Virus record (IMG/VR): IMGVR_UViG_3300042380_000417 | Location: 1-27,241 of that record | Length of the DNA stretch: 27,241 bases | Origin: a virus | Strand: one strand, 5' to 3' | Shown: piece by piece, positions 20,636 to 27,241 of the stretch | Numbering within the stretch: the stretch's first letter is position 1 | Layout: each line of letters starts with the position of its first letter | Translations under genes and position numbers: made by a program | Notes under the pieces: generated by a model | What the model was told of the DNA's origin: nothing | Seen by the model: only the letters and a program-made list of their open reading frames with translations | Database searches by the model: none

Positions 20636-22222
20636 TTAGGAGGGTTCCCCGTTAAACAGGGGTTGGAAATCGGTAGACTCCGGGCCAGGGGTTCCCCCGG
20701 ACGCGGCAGCCTGGTTAATATCGGCCAAAGGAGTATTGGCCGGAGCGAAGATCGACGACGGGGGGACCCCGAATTCCGTTGCGGTATCGTTAATAAGCTT
20801 GGCGTCGGCAGCTCGGCGCCGGACCTCCTGGCGGTAATCCATACCAAGCTCGGCGTAATGGTCGCTTAACGTCTTAAGGCCGGTCGTAATATCGGCCAGG
20901 TTGGCGGCGGCCTCGCGGCCCGCATCTACGGAAATCCGGCGCGGGGTAACCCAATTAACCTTATTCCAATTATCGTTTGCCGGAAGCTCGCCTCGGGCAA
21001 TCGCGGTACCGATAACGTATCCATAGATCGGGTTAAGCGCCCTATGGATTAGCATATCCTGGCGGGAATTAACCGTACGCTCAGTTTTAGCCACGACCAA
21101 CCGGGTTGCGCTGCCGCCCGATTTAGTGGGATCGCCACTAAAGGCCCAGGGTAGGAAACCGGCGCAGGAATCCTTTTCGAGGTATTCAATCGCGGAAACG
21201 GTATTCGGCGACGGGCGGCCCGATTCGACCATTTTAAGGTCCTCGCCAGGAGCTAGGGCGACGGTTTTGCCGCCGATAAAGGCGCCTACCTCCTCCGGGT
21301 TTTGGTAAACCTGGTTAGGGTAATCTTGGGGACGCATACCAAACGCCTCGAAATCAGACGAGGACCCGTCGAATTGCGGGTTTTCGCGGGTGATCGTGCG
21401 TACTACGTCCGCCCCTACTTTCATAGCGACCTTTTCCAAGGAGAGGATTTCGAGGATATCAATCAAGTTATTAATCGAATGCTGGAGGGGACTATACGCC
21501 CGAGCGCCGGAGGAGCTTTCGGGGTGGTAGACGTGCAGCATAGAATTGGCCGAAACATTGCGGGCCGTACCGTCGGATCGGATAACATTATACCCCACAA
21601 CGGCCCCAAATTTATTAAATACGATACCGTCCCAAACCCCATCAACCTGTCCCTGGGCGGTCGAGGAGGCCCCGACGCGGTGGGATTCGATAAGCTGGAT
21701 TAAAGGGGTTCCCGACGAGCTAAACGTCTTAAGGACGAAAATTTCCCCGTCGATATCGACCCGGCGGGACATTAAAAGCTGCGCCTCCCAGAAATTAAAA
21801 CGGCCGGTGATCTCGCAAGGTTTGTTTGCCCAATCGAAAAAGTAAGAATCGTAAAGGGCGTCGATCTGGGCGTCGCCGGTTGCGGCCTGGGCGCGGATAC
21901 CCGAACCGACCGCATAAAGGGCCATATCGGCAATAAGCTGCCGGACAAGACCCGCGTTAACCGCCAACCAACGCATTTTCCGCGTTAGCTCCTGGCGGTC
22001 GAACGTCGTCATTACCCGCTTCTGGTCGGCGGGCCAGGGCGTATTAACCCATTGGCGCTTATTGCTATACTTGGCGCCCTCAAATTGCGAGAAAATGCCC
22101 GATCCCCCACCGGCGCCGCCGTAGCTTTTCGCCTTTAGGCCCTTGCGCTTGGCGTATGCCTTGACGTCGCGGACCGCCTTGCGGACCTTTTTGAGGGGGT
22201 TTTCCTTGTTATTCTGGGCCAT
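20636..22222 (-). CDS. Portal protein (lambda gpB family)
   Basis: At 528 aa it has the usual portal length. After a basic N-terminus (KENPLKKVRKAVRDVKAYAK) and a Gly linker, LTRKMRWLAVNAGLVRQLIA and DALYDSYFFDWANKPCEITG match the clip/stem-proximal region of lambda-type portals. FNFWEAQLLMSRRVDIDGEI and MLHVYHPESSSGARAYSPLQ are conserved core segments. The C-terminal crown region is followed by a flexible tail. The dodecamer forms the DNA entry and exit pore and docks the terminase. It lies between the gpW-like gene and the protease gene, the lambda W-B-C order. ATG at 22220-22222. Confidence 0.87.
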   Translation of the reverse strand: MAQNNKENPLKKVRKAVRDVKAYAKRKGLKAKSYGGAGGGSGIFSQFEGAKYSNKRQWVNTPWPADQKRVMTTFDRQELTRKMRWLAVNAGLVRQLIADMALYAVGSGIRAQAATGDAQIDALYDSYFFDWANKPCEITGRFNFWEAQLLMSRRVDIDGEIFVLKTFSSSGTPLIQLIESHRVGASSTAQGQVDGVWDGIVFNKFGAVVGYNVIRSDGTARNVSANSMLHVYHPESSSGARAYSPLQHSINNLIDILEILSLEKVAMKVGADVVRTITRENPQFDGSSSDFEAFGMRPQDYPNQVYQNPEEVGAFIGGKTVALAPGEDLKMVESGRPSPNTVSAIEYLEKDSCAGFLPWAFSGDPTKSGGSATRLVVAKTERTVNSRQDMLIHRALNPIYGYVIGTAIARGELPANDNWNKVNWVTPRRISVDAGREAAANLADITTGLKTLSDHYAELGMDYRQEVRRRAADAKLINDTATEFGVPPSSIFAPANTPLADINQAAASGGTPGPESTDFQPLFNGEPS

Positions 22223-22231
22223 AGATCGAAA

Positions 22232-22498
22232 TTAAAGGCCCCGGAAATTCCAAAGGCCGTTATAAACGCGGACGCGGTCGATCCCGCCGTATTGCTGCGG
22301 GTCCTTGATTTGGAGGGCGTACCGGCATTCGACCAGGACCTGGGAAACCTCCATCGGCCAATCCTTGCTTACGCTCGTCCCGGAATCGGAATAGCTCATA
22401 AGGACACGGCCCGAGGCCAGGTTTTCGTATGCTTTATCGACCAGGGCCTCGATTCGGGCCTGGGAAAGAATAAGGAAACAACCCGTCGGACGTGCCAT
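22232..22498 (-). CDS. gpW-like head-tail connector (88 aa)
   Basis: A small helical protein (CFLILSQARIEALVDKAYEN, VSKDWPMEVSQVLVECRYAL) located between the large terminase and the portal, exactly the position of lambda W. Lambda gpW fills the portal bottom for head completion. Size (88 aa versus about 68) and helix-strand-helix pattern agree, but sequence similarity is not diagnostic by eye. A start-associated repeat ends 4 nt upstream of the ATG (22496-22498). Confidence 0.6.
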   Translation of the reverse strand: MARPTGCFLILSQARIEALVDKAYENLASGRVLMSYSDSGTSVSKDWPMEVSQVLVECRYALQIKDPQQYGGIDRVRVYNGLWNFRGL

Positions 22499-22502
22499 AC
22501 CG

Positions 22503-22517
22503 CAACGCGGGAGTCAA
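22503..22517 (-). promoter_or_regulatory. 15-bp start-associated repeat, copy 5
   Basis: Exact CAACGCGGGAGTCAA, 4 nt from the ATG at 22498. The identity with copy 3 extends over 25 bp from the start codon through the repeat. It heads the gpW-portal-protease unit. Confidence 0.88.
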
Positions 22518-22599
22518 AAAACGGACGATCCCCGCAACCTATGCGATGCGAGGACCGTTGCCACCCCCGCGAACAAGCCCGAACGTAAGAGGCGCAAAA

Positions 22600-22629
22600 G
22601 AAATCTCCCCGATTTCCTCGATTTGTCAA
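22600..22629 (-). promoter_or_regulatory. Possible promoter element with dyad, terminase-gpW gap
   Basis: On the minus strand a perfect -35 hexamer TTGACA (22624-22629) stands upstream of the inverted repeat GAAATC-GGGGA-GATTTC (22600-22616), which is followed by TTTT. The hexamer at 17-nt spacing (AGATTT) is a poor -10. It may be a promoter with an operator, or a weak terminator after the terminase gene (stop at 22657). Confidence 0.3.
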
Positions 22630-22656
22630 TACGCCTAGGGACAGGTTGTCCACGGT

Positions 22657-24489
22657 TCAACCCTCCTGGGGCGTTTCCTCCTCGGGTACCGGCTCCTCCG
22701 CCAGCTGCGCCGCCTTGCCGATCAGACGCCACGCCATAGCGGGGAGGGTAATGATAACCTCGCAATCCCAAAAATGGTTCGGCCTCCGGTCAATCTGCTC
22801 CCAAACCGGACGCCCGCCCGTCTTAACCTCGCGGCGCTCAGATTGCATTTGCTTAAGGTATTCCTCCGGGGCGTCCTCGGCATAGGTATTTAAACCCTTA
22901 CGGATAAGCATACTTAGGGTATCCTTTGTACGCAGATTAGAGAAATAAAACCGTTTGCATCGCTTTTGCCCAACGGCCTCGACGACCGGCGTCGAATACG
23001 CCCGCATTTCGATCTTATTCCCCATCGGGGTACGGATTTTCCAGGGGAATTCGTTACGTTGGTCGCCGCGGGTCGCCGTCCAACCGTGGGCAGCGCACGC
23101 CATAAGGGCGTCGTCGGGCTTATAACCCGAATCCAGGAATACGTTAGCAGGGTGTACCTCGTTACGTTTCGCCAGGTCCACAAGCTCCGCAATCGTAAGG
23201 CAGAAACCGCAGCCGACCAAACGAGATCGCCCATCGCCGGAAAATGCTCGGACAACCCAATAAAACCCGTTTTGCTGGAAATCGACGCCCATAAACCGCA
23301 TACGGACGAAATCCGGCGCCGACCGCATATCCTGGGTAAGGTCCCGGCCTTGCCTGGGTTTGCCCATTACGAACCCGCCCTCGTCGTCCCAAACCTCCCC
23401 GAGCTTGTATTTCCCTTCCGCGGCACCGATCTGGATTTCGTCGGCCTCCTCCTTGTACGTCCGGGCTAGGCGCTGCATAAGGAAATCCCGGCGCTTACTG
23501 TTATCCCCATTCTCGTTATAATGCCTTGCCGCCTCGATACATTCGACCGCAAGCTCGCCCCAGGACAGACCAAGCTCCTGGGCGCATAGGGCGTTCCAAT
23601 GGTACCCGCGTCGGGAGGCGTCGGGATTCTGGGCGACGTAACGCCCGGTTAAGTTAAGATCGGTACGGACCGAAACCCGGTCGGGGAAATGGACCTTGCA
23701 ACCCTTGCATTGGTACGTCGTCCCCTTCTTAACCGCGTTGAGGTCCCAACCCGTCGATTTCTTGGCGTCCTTTGGAAAGATAACCTGTTCCCATTCGTAA
23801 CCCTGCGCCGTCCCGCAGCTCGGGCAGACCCAGGTCCAGACCCGTTGATCGGTTCCAGACCACCAGAACGCCCATTCCCCGCCGTCTAGTCCGGCCTGGG
23901 AAACGAATACGACCTTACTCCGGGCCTTGTTCGCCGATACGCGGCGCTCGGCCCTCGCCAACGCCCCAGGGTCCCAACGCCAAACCTCGTCGCCGAACAA
24001 ATACCGGATCGAACGCCCGTGGAGGTTGGAATCGTTTTTGGCCCCCAGGACCCAACAGGGGTTCGACGCAAAGTTAATAACCCCCTCCTTGGGGATACCG
24101 GCGGGAAGCTGCGCCCGCGTCGGTTCGCATACGTTCCATACGCGGGATAAACGAGACTCCAGGTAATCCTTTCCGTTACGGTCGATATCCGTAAGGATAA
24201 GGGTAGGCCCGGGATCGTTTACCGGGATAATGCAGGACGCCCCCTCAATCAAAAGGGATTTCCCAAGCTGGACCGCGGCCTGGACGCCCATTTCCTGGAC
24301 CTCTGGATCGAATATCGCCTCCAGGGGTTCCCGCAGCCAGGGCGCCGTCGAGATCGAGAAACCCCCGCCATTACCGCGGGCCGAATACGGGATACGGGTT
24401 AGGAAATGCTCCAGGAATTCAACCGGGCGCCGGTAAGGGTTGGGCGCTAGTATGCGCCGCATATCCCTCTCGAAACTGTCAGTTTTCAT
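22657..24489 (-). CDS. Large terminase subunit, GpA family (610 aa)
   Basis: The ATPase domain has a Walker A variant QAAVQLGKSLL (70-80) and Walker B IRYLFGDEVW (161-170). A zinc-binding insertion follows (CPSCG at 222-226 and CKGC at 261-264), typical of GpA terminases. The nuclease domain shows MGVDFQQNGFYWVV (Asp403), NVFLDSGYKPDD (Asp453) and a late HFWDCEVI acidic position. The enzyme cuts concatemers and drives DNA into the prohead. The length matches lambda gpA (about 640 aa). It overlaps the small subunit gene by 11 nt. An AGGAGGAGG tract lies upstream, a rare clear Shine-Dalgarno match here. ATG at 24487-24489. Confidence 0.92.
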   Translation of the reverse strand: MKTDSFERDMRRILAPNPYRRPVEFLEHFLTRIPYSARGNGGGFSISTAPWLREPLEAIFDPEVQEMGVQAAVQLGKSLLIEGASCIIPVNDPGPTLILTDIDRNGKDYLESRLSRVWNVCEPTRAQLPAGIPKEGVINFASNPCWVLGAKNDSNLHGRSIRYLFGDEVWRWDPGALARAERRVSANKARSKVVFVSQAGLDGGEWAFWWSGTDQRVWTWVCPSCGTAQGYEWEQVIFPKDAKKSTGWDLNAVKKGTTYQCKGCKVHFPDRVSVRTDLNLTGRYVAQNPDASRRGYHWNALCAQELGLSWGELAVECIEAARHYNENGDNSKRRDFLMQRLARTYKEEADEIQIGAAEGKYKLGEVWDDEGGFVMGKPRQGRDLTQDMRSAPDFVRMRFMGVDFQQNGFYWVVRAFSGDGRSRLVGCGFCLTIAELVDLAKRNEVHPANVFLDSGYKPDDALMACAAHGWTATRGDQRNEFPWKIRTPMGNKIEMRAYSTPVVEAVGQKRCKRFYFSNLRTKDTLSMLIRKGLNTYAEDAPEEYLKQMQSERREVKTGGRPVWEQIDRRPNHFWDCEVIITLPAMAWRLIGKAAQLAEEPVPEEETPQEG

Positions 24490-25153
24490 CGGGTTCCTCC
24501 TCCTGGGGTAAGCTATCGAAATCTGGCCGATCCCCCTGGACCTGGGCGTCGAGCGCCTCGTCGATTACCGCGTCGGCGCTACCGGCCCATTTAGCCAAGA
24601 GGGCGTTAACCTTTTCGTCGATAACCTTATACGCCTTACCCTGGTTATCCGGGTTAACCTGGTTTGCTATGGAATTGGCGAGGGATAGCATATCCGATTT
24701 AATCTCGGCGATAACCCGCCCAAACCTCTCGATTGCTGCCGAGGTTTTAATCAGCTCCTTGGATTCGATCTTTCGGGCTAGGGATTCCCGTTCCAGCTTA
24801 ACCAAGGTTTGGACGATTGATTGGTACGTCGTATACAGTTTGGGCGCCTGGGTATCCCCGGCGTTACGGGCCGCGATGTAAGCTTGGCGGGCCGCCTCCT
24901 TAAGCTCCCGGTGCCGGACGACGGTATCCTCGAAATCTAGATCGGGCGAGACGTCGTCGGGGTTAACGACGATTGCCGCCCGTTGCTCGACGCCCCCGCG
25001 TTGCCCGCGAAGTAATCTGGCGTGCCTCCAGGATTCTGCGGCCTCCAGGGAATCGACCGGCATACCCTGGCGAATAAGCGCAGCAGCTCGGGCGACGGTA
25101 AAACCGAAATGCGCCGCGATTTGTTTATTTGAAAGTTTTACGCCGTCCGTCAT
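24479..25153 (-). CDS. Small terminase subunit (224 aa)
   Basis: An N-terminal winged/helix-turn-helix motif LSNKQIAAHFGFTVARAAAL (7-26) is followed by a helical oligomerisation domain (ELKEAARQAYIAARNAGDTQ, IERFGRVIAEIKSDMLSLAN) and an acidic tail. This layout and the position immediately before the large subunit, with 11-nt overlap, fit the DNA-recognition subunit of the packaging motor (Nu1-like role). Residues about 50-55 are basic (RLLRGQRGG). ATG at 25151-25153, 12 nt after the upstream gene. Confidence 0.75.
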   Translation of the reverse strand: MTDGVKLSNKQIAAHFGFTVARAAALIRQGMPVDSLEAAESWRHARLLRGQRGGVEQRAAIVVNPDDVSPDLDFEDTVVRHRELKEAARQAYIAARNAGDTQAPKLYTTYQSIVQTLVKLERESLARKIESKELIKTSAAIERFGRVIAEIKSDMLSLANSIANQVNPDNQGKAYKVIDEKVNALLAKWAGSADAVIDEALDAQVQGDRPDFDSLPQEEEPDEN

Positions 25154-25165
25154 TTAAAAAATCAA

Positions 25166-25966
25166 TTAGGTTTGGCCGATTTGGCGGGTATCCCCTTTCC
25201 CCAATGGAAAACTGCGTTTTTCTGTCACTTTTTTCCGGGGTCGCGCCCGCATTTCGTCATTACCCGTCATATAAATAGATTCCTTACCGGGGGTATGGGG
25301 GGTACAAACCCTAGAAATTCGGGGTTTTCCCTCGTTTTTCGGGGGTAACTCTGCGCCCATATGATCGACGCGGGCCTGTCGGACCAGGTAGGCAACCCGC
25401 ATCGTCCGGACCTCGTCCTCGGGTCGCATAAACCGGGAAGGAGGCAGCCCCATACGGCGCAATAGCTTCCGACATTGGAGAGATACCGCGGACCTGGTTA
25501 GGTTGTGGGCCTTTGCCAGCTCGGACATACGGGGCGGGCGGCCCTCCCCGACGACGATGCGGATAACGTCGGCCTTAAGGCGCATCGCAGGATCGGTCGA
25601 GGCGTCCAGACCATCTAGGAGAAACTCCAGCATTGCCCGCAACCGGAAGGAGGCGAGGTCCAGCTGCTCGATACGCGGGTCTAAGGAGGCCAGGGTAACC
25701 TCCTCGGCCTGGGCAACCTCCTCGGCAGCTGAAGGGGTAAGGGTCTTAAGGTTACCCTGCTTACCCTGGCGGTTAAAGGTATTCTGCTCCTCCGATCTGC
25801 TAAAATCAAAATGCCCGTCGTTTACGCGGGACCTATCCGGGCGCTTATCCCCGGTAAGGTCGGACGGGTCGAATAGCTTACGGGCGATAAGCAGACGACG
25901 GTCCTGGGGCGTAAGAGATCGCCACCAGGCCGCATATTGGGCCGGAATGTTTACCTGTTTGGTCAA
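25166..25966 (-). CDS. Putative HTH transcriptional regulator (266 aa)
   Basis: Residues about 148-176 (MSELAKAHNLTRSAVSLQCR, then KLLRRMGLP) form a good helix-turn-helix of the sigma-region-4/MarR-like style, preceded by a helical domain. The N-terminus PAQYAAWWRSLTPQDRRLLI looks genuinely coded. The C-terminal 65 residues are basic and Pro-rich. There is no ATG: the start is TTG at 25964-25966, or the product could begin elsewhere. Position just upstream of terminase suggests a late regulator or packaging-linked DNA-binding protein. It might be the factor that acts at the start-associated repeats; this is speculation. Confidence 0.65.
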   Translation of the reverse strand: MTKQVNIPAQYAAWWRSLTPQDRRLLIARKLFDPSDLTGDKRPDRSRVNDGHFDFSRSEEQNTFNRQGKQGNLKTLTPSAAEEVAQAEEVTLASLDPRIEQLDLASFRLRAMLEFLLDGLDASTDPAMRLKADVIRIVVGEGRPPRMSELAKAHNLTRSAVSLQCRKLLRRMGLPPSRFMRPEDEVRTMRVAYLVRQARVDHMGAELPPKNEGKPRISRVCTPHTPGKESIYMTGNDEMRARPRKKVTEKRSFPLGKGDTRQIGQT

Positions 25967-25984
25967 CGGGGGTATATTCGCACA

Positions 25985-26347
25985 TTATTCACAATCCGCA
26001 ATCGGGGCTTTGGTATGATTTATCCACGCCCCAAGGAATGGGTCGAACGTAAGGTACCCTAATCGACGTACGCGGTTAACGACGGATTTGGGGTTTAGGT
26101 TTGGCGCTATGGCGTCGATCTGCTGCCGGAATTCGTCTGGGGACAGGGTATCGGGCCAGGAGGTAAGGATATCGCGGAGGGCCAGGTTGCGCCTGTGGCG
26201 TTTGTCTGCTGCTATCTTGGTCGCCGTCTTTCGTATCTGTTCCATTCGGTCGGGTTGTTCGGCCCATAGCGTTTTCCAGCGTTTTAGGGTCTGCATACGC
26301 CGGAGCTGGGCGGTTGTTAACCGATGCGGTCGGAATTGTCTGCCCAT
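25985..26347 (-). CDS. Small basic putative regulator (120 aa)
   Basis: A basic helical protein: LTTAQLRRMQTLKRWKTLWA, KTATKIAADKRHRRNLALRD, followed by an acidic helix and SVVNRVRRLGYLTFDPFLGA. The C-terminal SVVNRVRRLGYL resembles a recognition helix. The open frame runs to 26398, but I chose the ATG at 26345-26347, where a degenerate relative of the start-associated repeat (AACGCGGG at 26354) precedes it, as at other genes. The stop overlaps the next upstream-looking ATG (TAATG) at 25985. Function unknown. Confidence 0.55.
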   Translation of the reverse strand: MGRQFRPHRLTTAQLRRMQTLKRWKTLWAEQPDRMEQIRKTATKIAADKRHRRNLALRDILTSWPDTLSPDEFRQQIDAIAPNLNPKSVVNRVRRLGYLTFDPFLGAWINHTKAPIADCE

Positions 26348-26353
26348 AGGGTT

Positions 26354-26361
26354 AACGCGGG
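26354..26361 (-). promoter_or_regulatory. Degenerate start-associated repeat upstream of small regulator
   Basis: AACGCGGG matches eight bases of the 15-bp repeat and then diverges. It lies 6 nt upstream of the ATG at 26347. Weak similarity; listed because of its position. Confidence 0.3.
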
Positions 26362-26418
26362 GTTGGTAGGGTTGAAATGAAATCGACCCCCGACCCAAAG
26401 GGAGGGTGGGAGATTTCT

Positions 26419-26438
26419 ATATCCCCTTTAGGGGATAT
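26419..26438. promoter_or_regulatory. 20-bp perfect palindrome, candidate operator
   Basis: ATATCCCCTTTAGGGGATAT has 8-bp perfect arms around a TTTA centre. It lies in the 164-base gap between the RepA-like gene and the small regulator. Neither side is followed by a T-run, so it is more likely a protein-binding site than a terminator. Confidence 0.5.
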
Positions 26439-26468
26439 TACGGAAGTATGCCTGGAAATATACCGCAA

Positions 26469-26499
26469 GGGAAAGGGGGTCTGGAGGGGGTGTCTGGGG
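26469..26499 (+). other. G-quadruplex-type motif
   Basis: The plus strand has GGG, GGGGG, GGGGG and GGGG tracts with loops of 3, 6 and 5 nt, meeting the simple quadruplex rule. It follows the stop of the RepA-like gene and precedes the palindrome (in transcription order). The corresponding minus strand is C-rich. Confidence 0.5.
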
Positions 26500-26511
26500 C
26501 GACGGAAGGGT

Positions 26512-27241
26512 TTACCTCTCGAAAGCCCGTGGCGACCCCTTGGCGGGCTTGGAATCGGCCTTGGCGTTGGGATCGTCGGGCGGGCTGGACCTTTCCCAAC
26601 GGATAACGCCGCGGGTTGGGGAATGACGGACGTAGATATCCCCGGCGTAATCGCCTAGGTCGTCCCGCATACCCGAACGGTTGCGGCGCTTGGTTAGGGA
26701 AAACTTAAAGATCGGTTCCTCCCCTGGGCAGCGTTGGAGGACGGCGACCTCTCTTACATAGTTTACGATCTCGGAATGGCCGCCCCCGCTATATGCGAGG
26801 TCCGCGGAGGTTTGTCCTGCGGTATCCTTGGCCGACCTAGGTTTGGTCGTATGGTGGACGGCGACGAGGACGGCCCCAGATTCGGAAAGGATGGTATCGA
26901 CGCCTTGCCGAAAGAAATTGGTAACCTCCTGTTGATCGGTTACCTGGATACCGGCAAACGCCATAAGGGGGTCGCAAACCACGACGTCCGCGGCGTGGAG
27001 CTTTACTAGGCGCCGCATTTCGTCGAGGAAATCGGGGCCGGTTACGCCCTTGAGGCGGTATATATGCAGATTATCGCGGAGGGTCTGCATTTCCGGAGGA
27101 TGCAGCATAAGGCCGTCGGTAATGTCGATTAGGGCCTCCCCGACGTCCCCAAAATCATTCTCGTTTTGCAGAAAAACGACCCGTAAAGGGCGTTTTGCCT
27201 CGATCCCGAAAAACCCGCCTTGGCGCTTAGTCGCCAGGGTA
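26512..27241 (-). CDS. RepA-like replicative ATPase, 5' end outside the window
   Basis: The frame continues without stop from the window edge to the stop codon at 26512, about 242 residues. The visible part has GIEAKRPLRVVFLQNENDFG (strand and switch Glu region), VVVCDPLMAFAG (Walker B-like) and VLVAVHHTTK (HH-Thr-Lys sensor), as in RepA/RecA-fold hexameric ATPases that open or unwind DNA for replication. YSGGGHSEIVNYVREV follows. The Walker A loop would lie upstream, beyond the window. The C-terminal 35 residues are a charged Pro-rich tail. The RecA-fold class is secure; the exact family is inferred. Confidence 0.75.
   Translation of the reverse strand, partial: TLATKRQGGFFGIEAKRPLRVVFLQNENDFGDVGEALIDITDGLMLHPPEMQTLRDNLHIYRLKGVTGPDFLDEMRRLVKLHAADVVVCDPLMAFAGIQVTDQQEVTNFFRQGVDTILSESGAVLVAVHHTTKPRSAKDTAGQTSADLAYSGGGHSEIVNYVREVAVLQRCPGEEPIFKFSLTKRRNRSGMRDDLGDYAGDIYVRHSPTRGVIRWERSSPPDDPNAKADSKPAKGSPRAFER

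Noticed and set aside
11195-22517. Start-associated repeat as an ordinary sigma-70 promoter
   Set aside because: TTGACT resembles a -35 box, but at 16-18 nt spacing no copy has a credible -10 hexamer, and the position would fall inside the gene in the 4-nt-spaced copies.
11195-22517. Start-associated repeat as a sigma-54 promoter
   Set aside because: TTGC at the expected -12 position is present in some copies, but the essential GG of the -24 element is missing.
1-27241. CRISPR array, tRNA, integrase or insertion sequence
   Set aside because: The repeats found are too few and too widely spaced for a CRISPR array. I saw no cloverleaf, recombinase or terminal inverted repeat structure.

Overview
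The window is a contiguous piece of a tailed double-stranded DNA phage genome (or a prophage of one), most likely a siphovirus with a lambda-like packaging module. Every gene I can support lies on the minus strand, so transcription runs from high to low coordinates. Genes are packed tightly: ATGA and TAATG start/stop overlaps are common and intergenic gaps rarely exceed 150 bases. No integrase, tRNA, rRNA, CRISPR array or insertion sequence is visible. The host cannot be named. A lipoprotein with a lipobox and C-terminal membrane helices beside a holin looks like a unimolecular spanin, which argues for a host with an outer membrane. Most start codons lack a strong Shine-Dalgarno sequence.

Layout in transcription order (right to left). 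27241-26512: 3' part of a RepA-like replicative ATPase, cut by the window edge. 26347-25166: two small DNA-binding or regulatory proteins. 25153-22657: small and large terminase subunits. 22498-17282: gpW-like connector, lambda-type portal, S49 protease with a long acidic tail, coiled-coil scaffold candidate, major capsid protein, a strong intrinsic terminator, then a head-tail connector. 17282-8720: gpZ-like and tail-terminator-like proteins, a small virion protein, a probable assembly protein, a short tape measure, several distal tail proteins and a tail fibre. 8720-6813: lysis cassette (small membrane protein, lipoprotein/u-spanin candidate, HExxH mini-protease, holin, second membrane protein). 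6663-1: accessory and DNA-metabolism genes, including a C5-cytosine methyltransferase with a repeat-rich insertion, an HTH protein, a muralytic lysozyme-like protein, a RuvC-like resolvase and an ERF single-strand annealing protein, then small early-type genes running off the left edge. Recombination genes at the left end and a replication ATPase at the right end fit a circular or terminally redundant map in which the missing part holds the replication genes.

Three signals are not explained by ordinary genes. (1) A 15-bp asymmetric sequence (minus strand TTGACTCCCGCGTTG) occurs exactly five times, each 4-21 nt upstream of the start of a late gene, with two degenerate relatives upstream of two more genes. 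It resembles in arrangement the start-associated sequences of some mycobacteriophages. One copy directly follows the capsid-gene terminator, so it may mark the beginning of late transcription or translation units. (2) The tetranucleotide CATG appears to be completely absent from the 27 kb. (3) Several non-coding gaps hold structured elements: a promoter-like sequence with a perfect dyad at 6686-6714, a long hairpin just upstream of the methyltransferase, and a 20-bp palindrome next to a G-quadruplex motif at 26419-26499.
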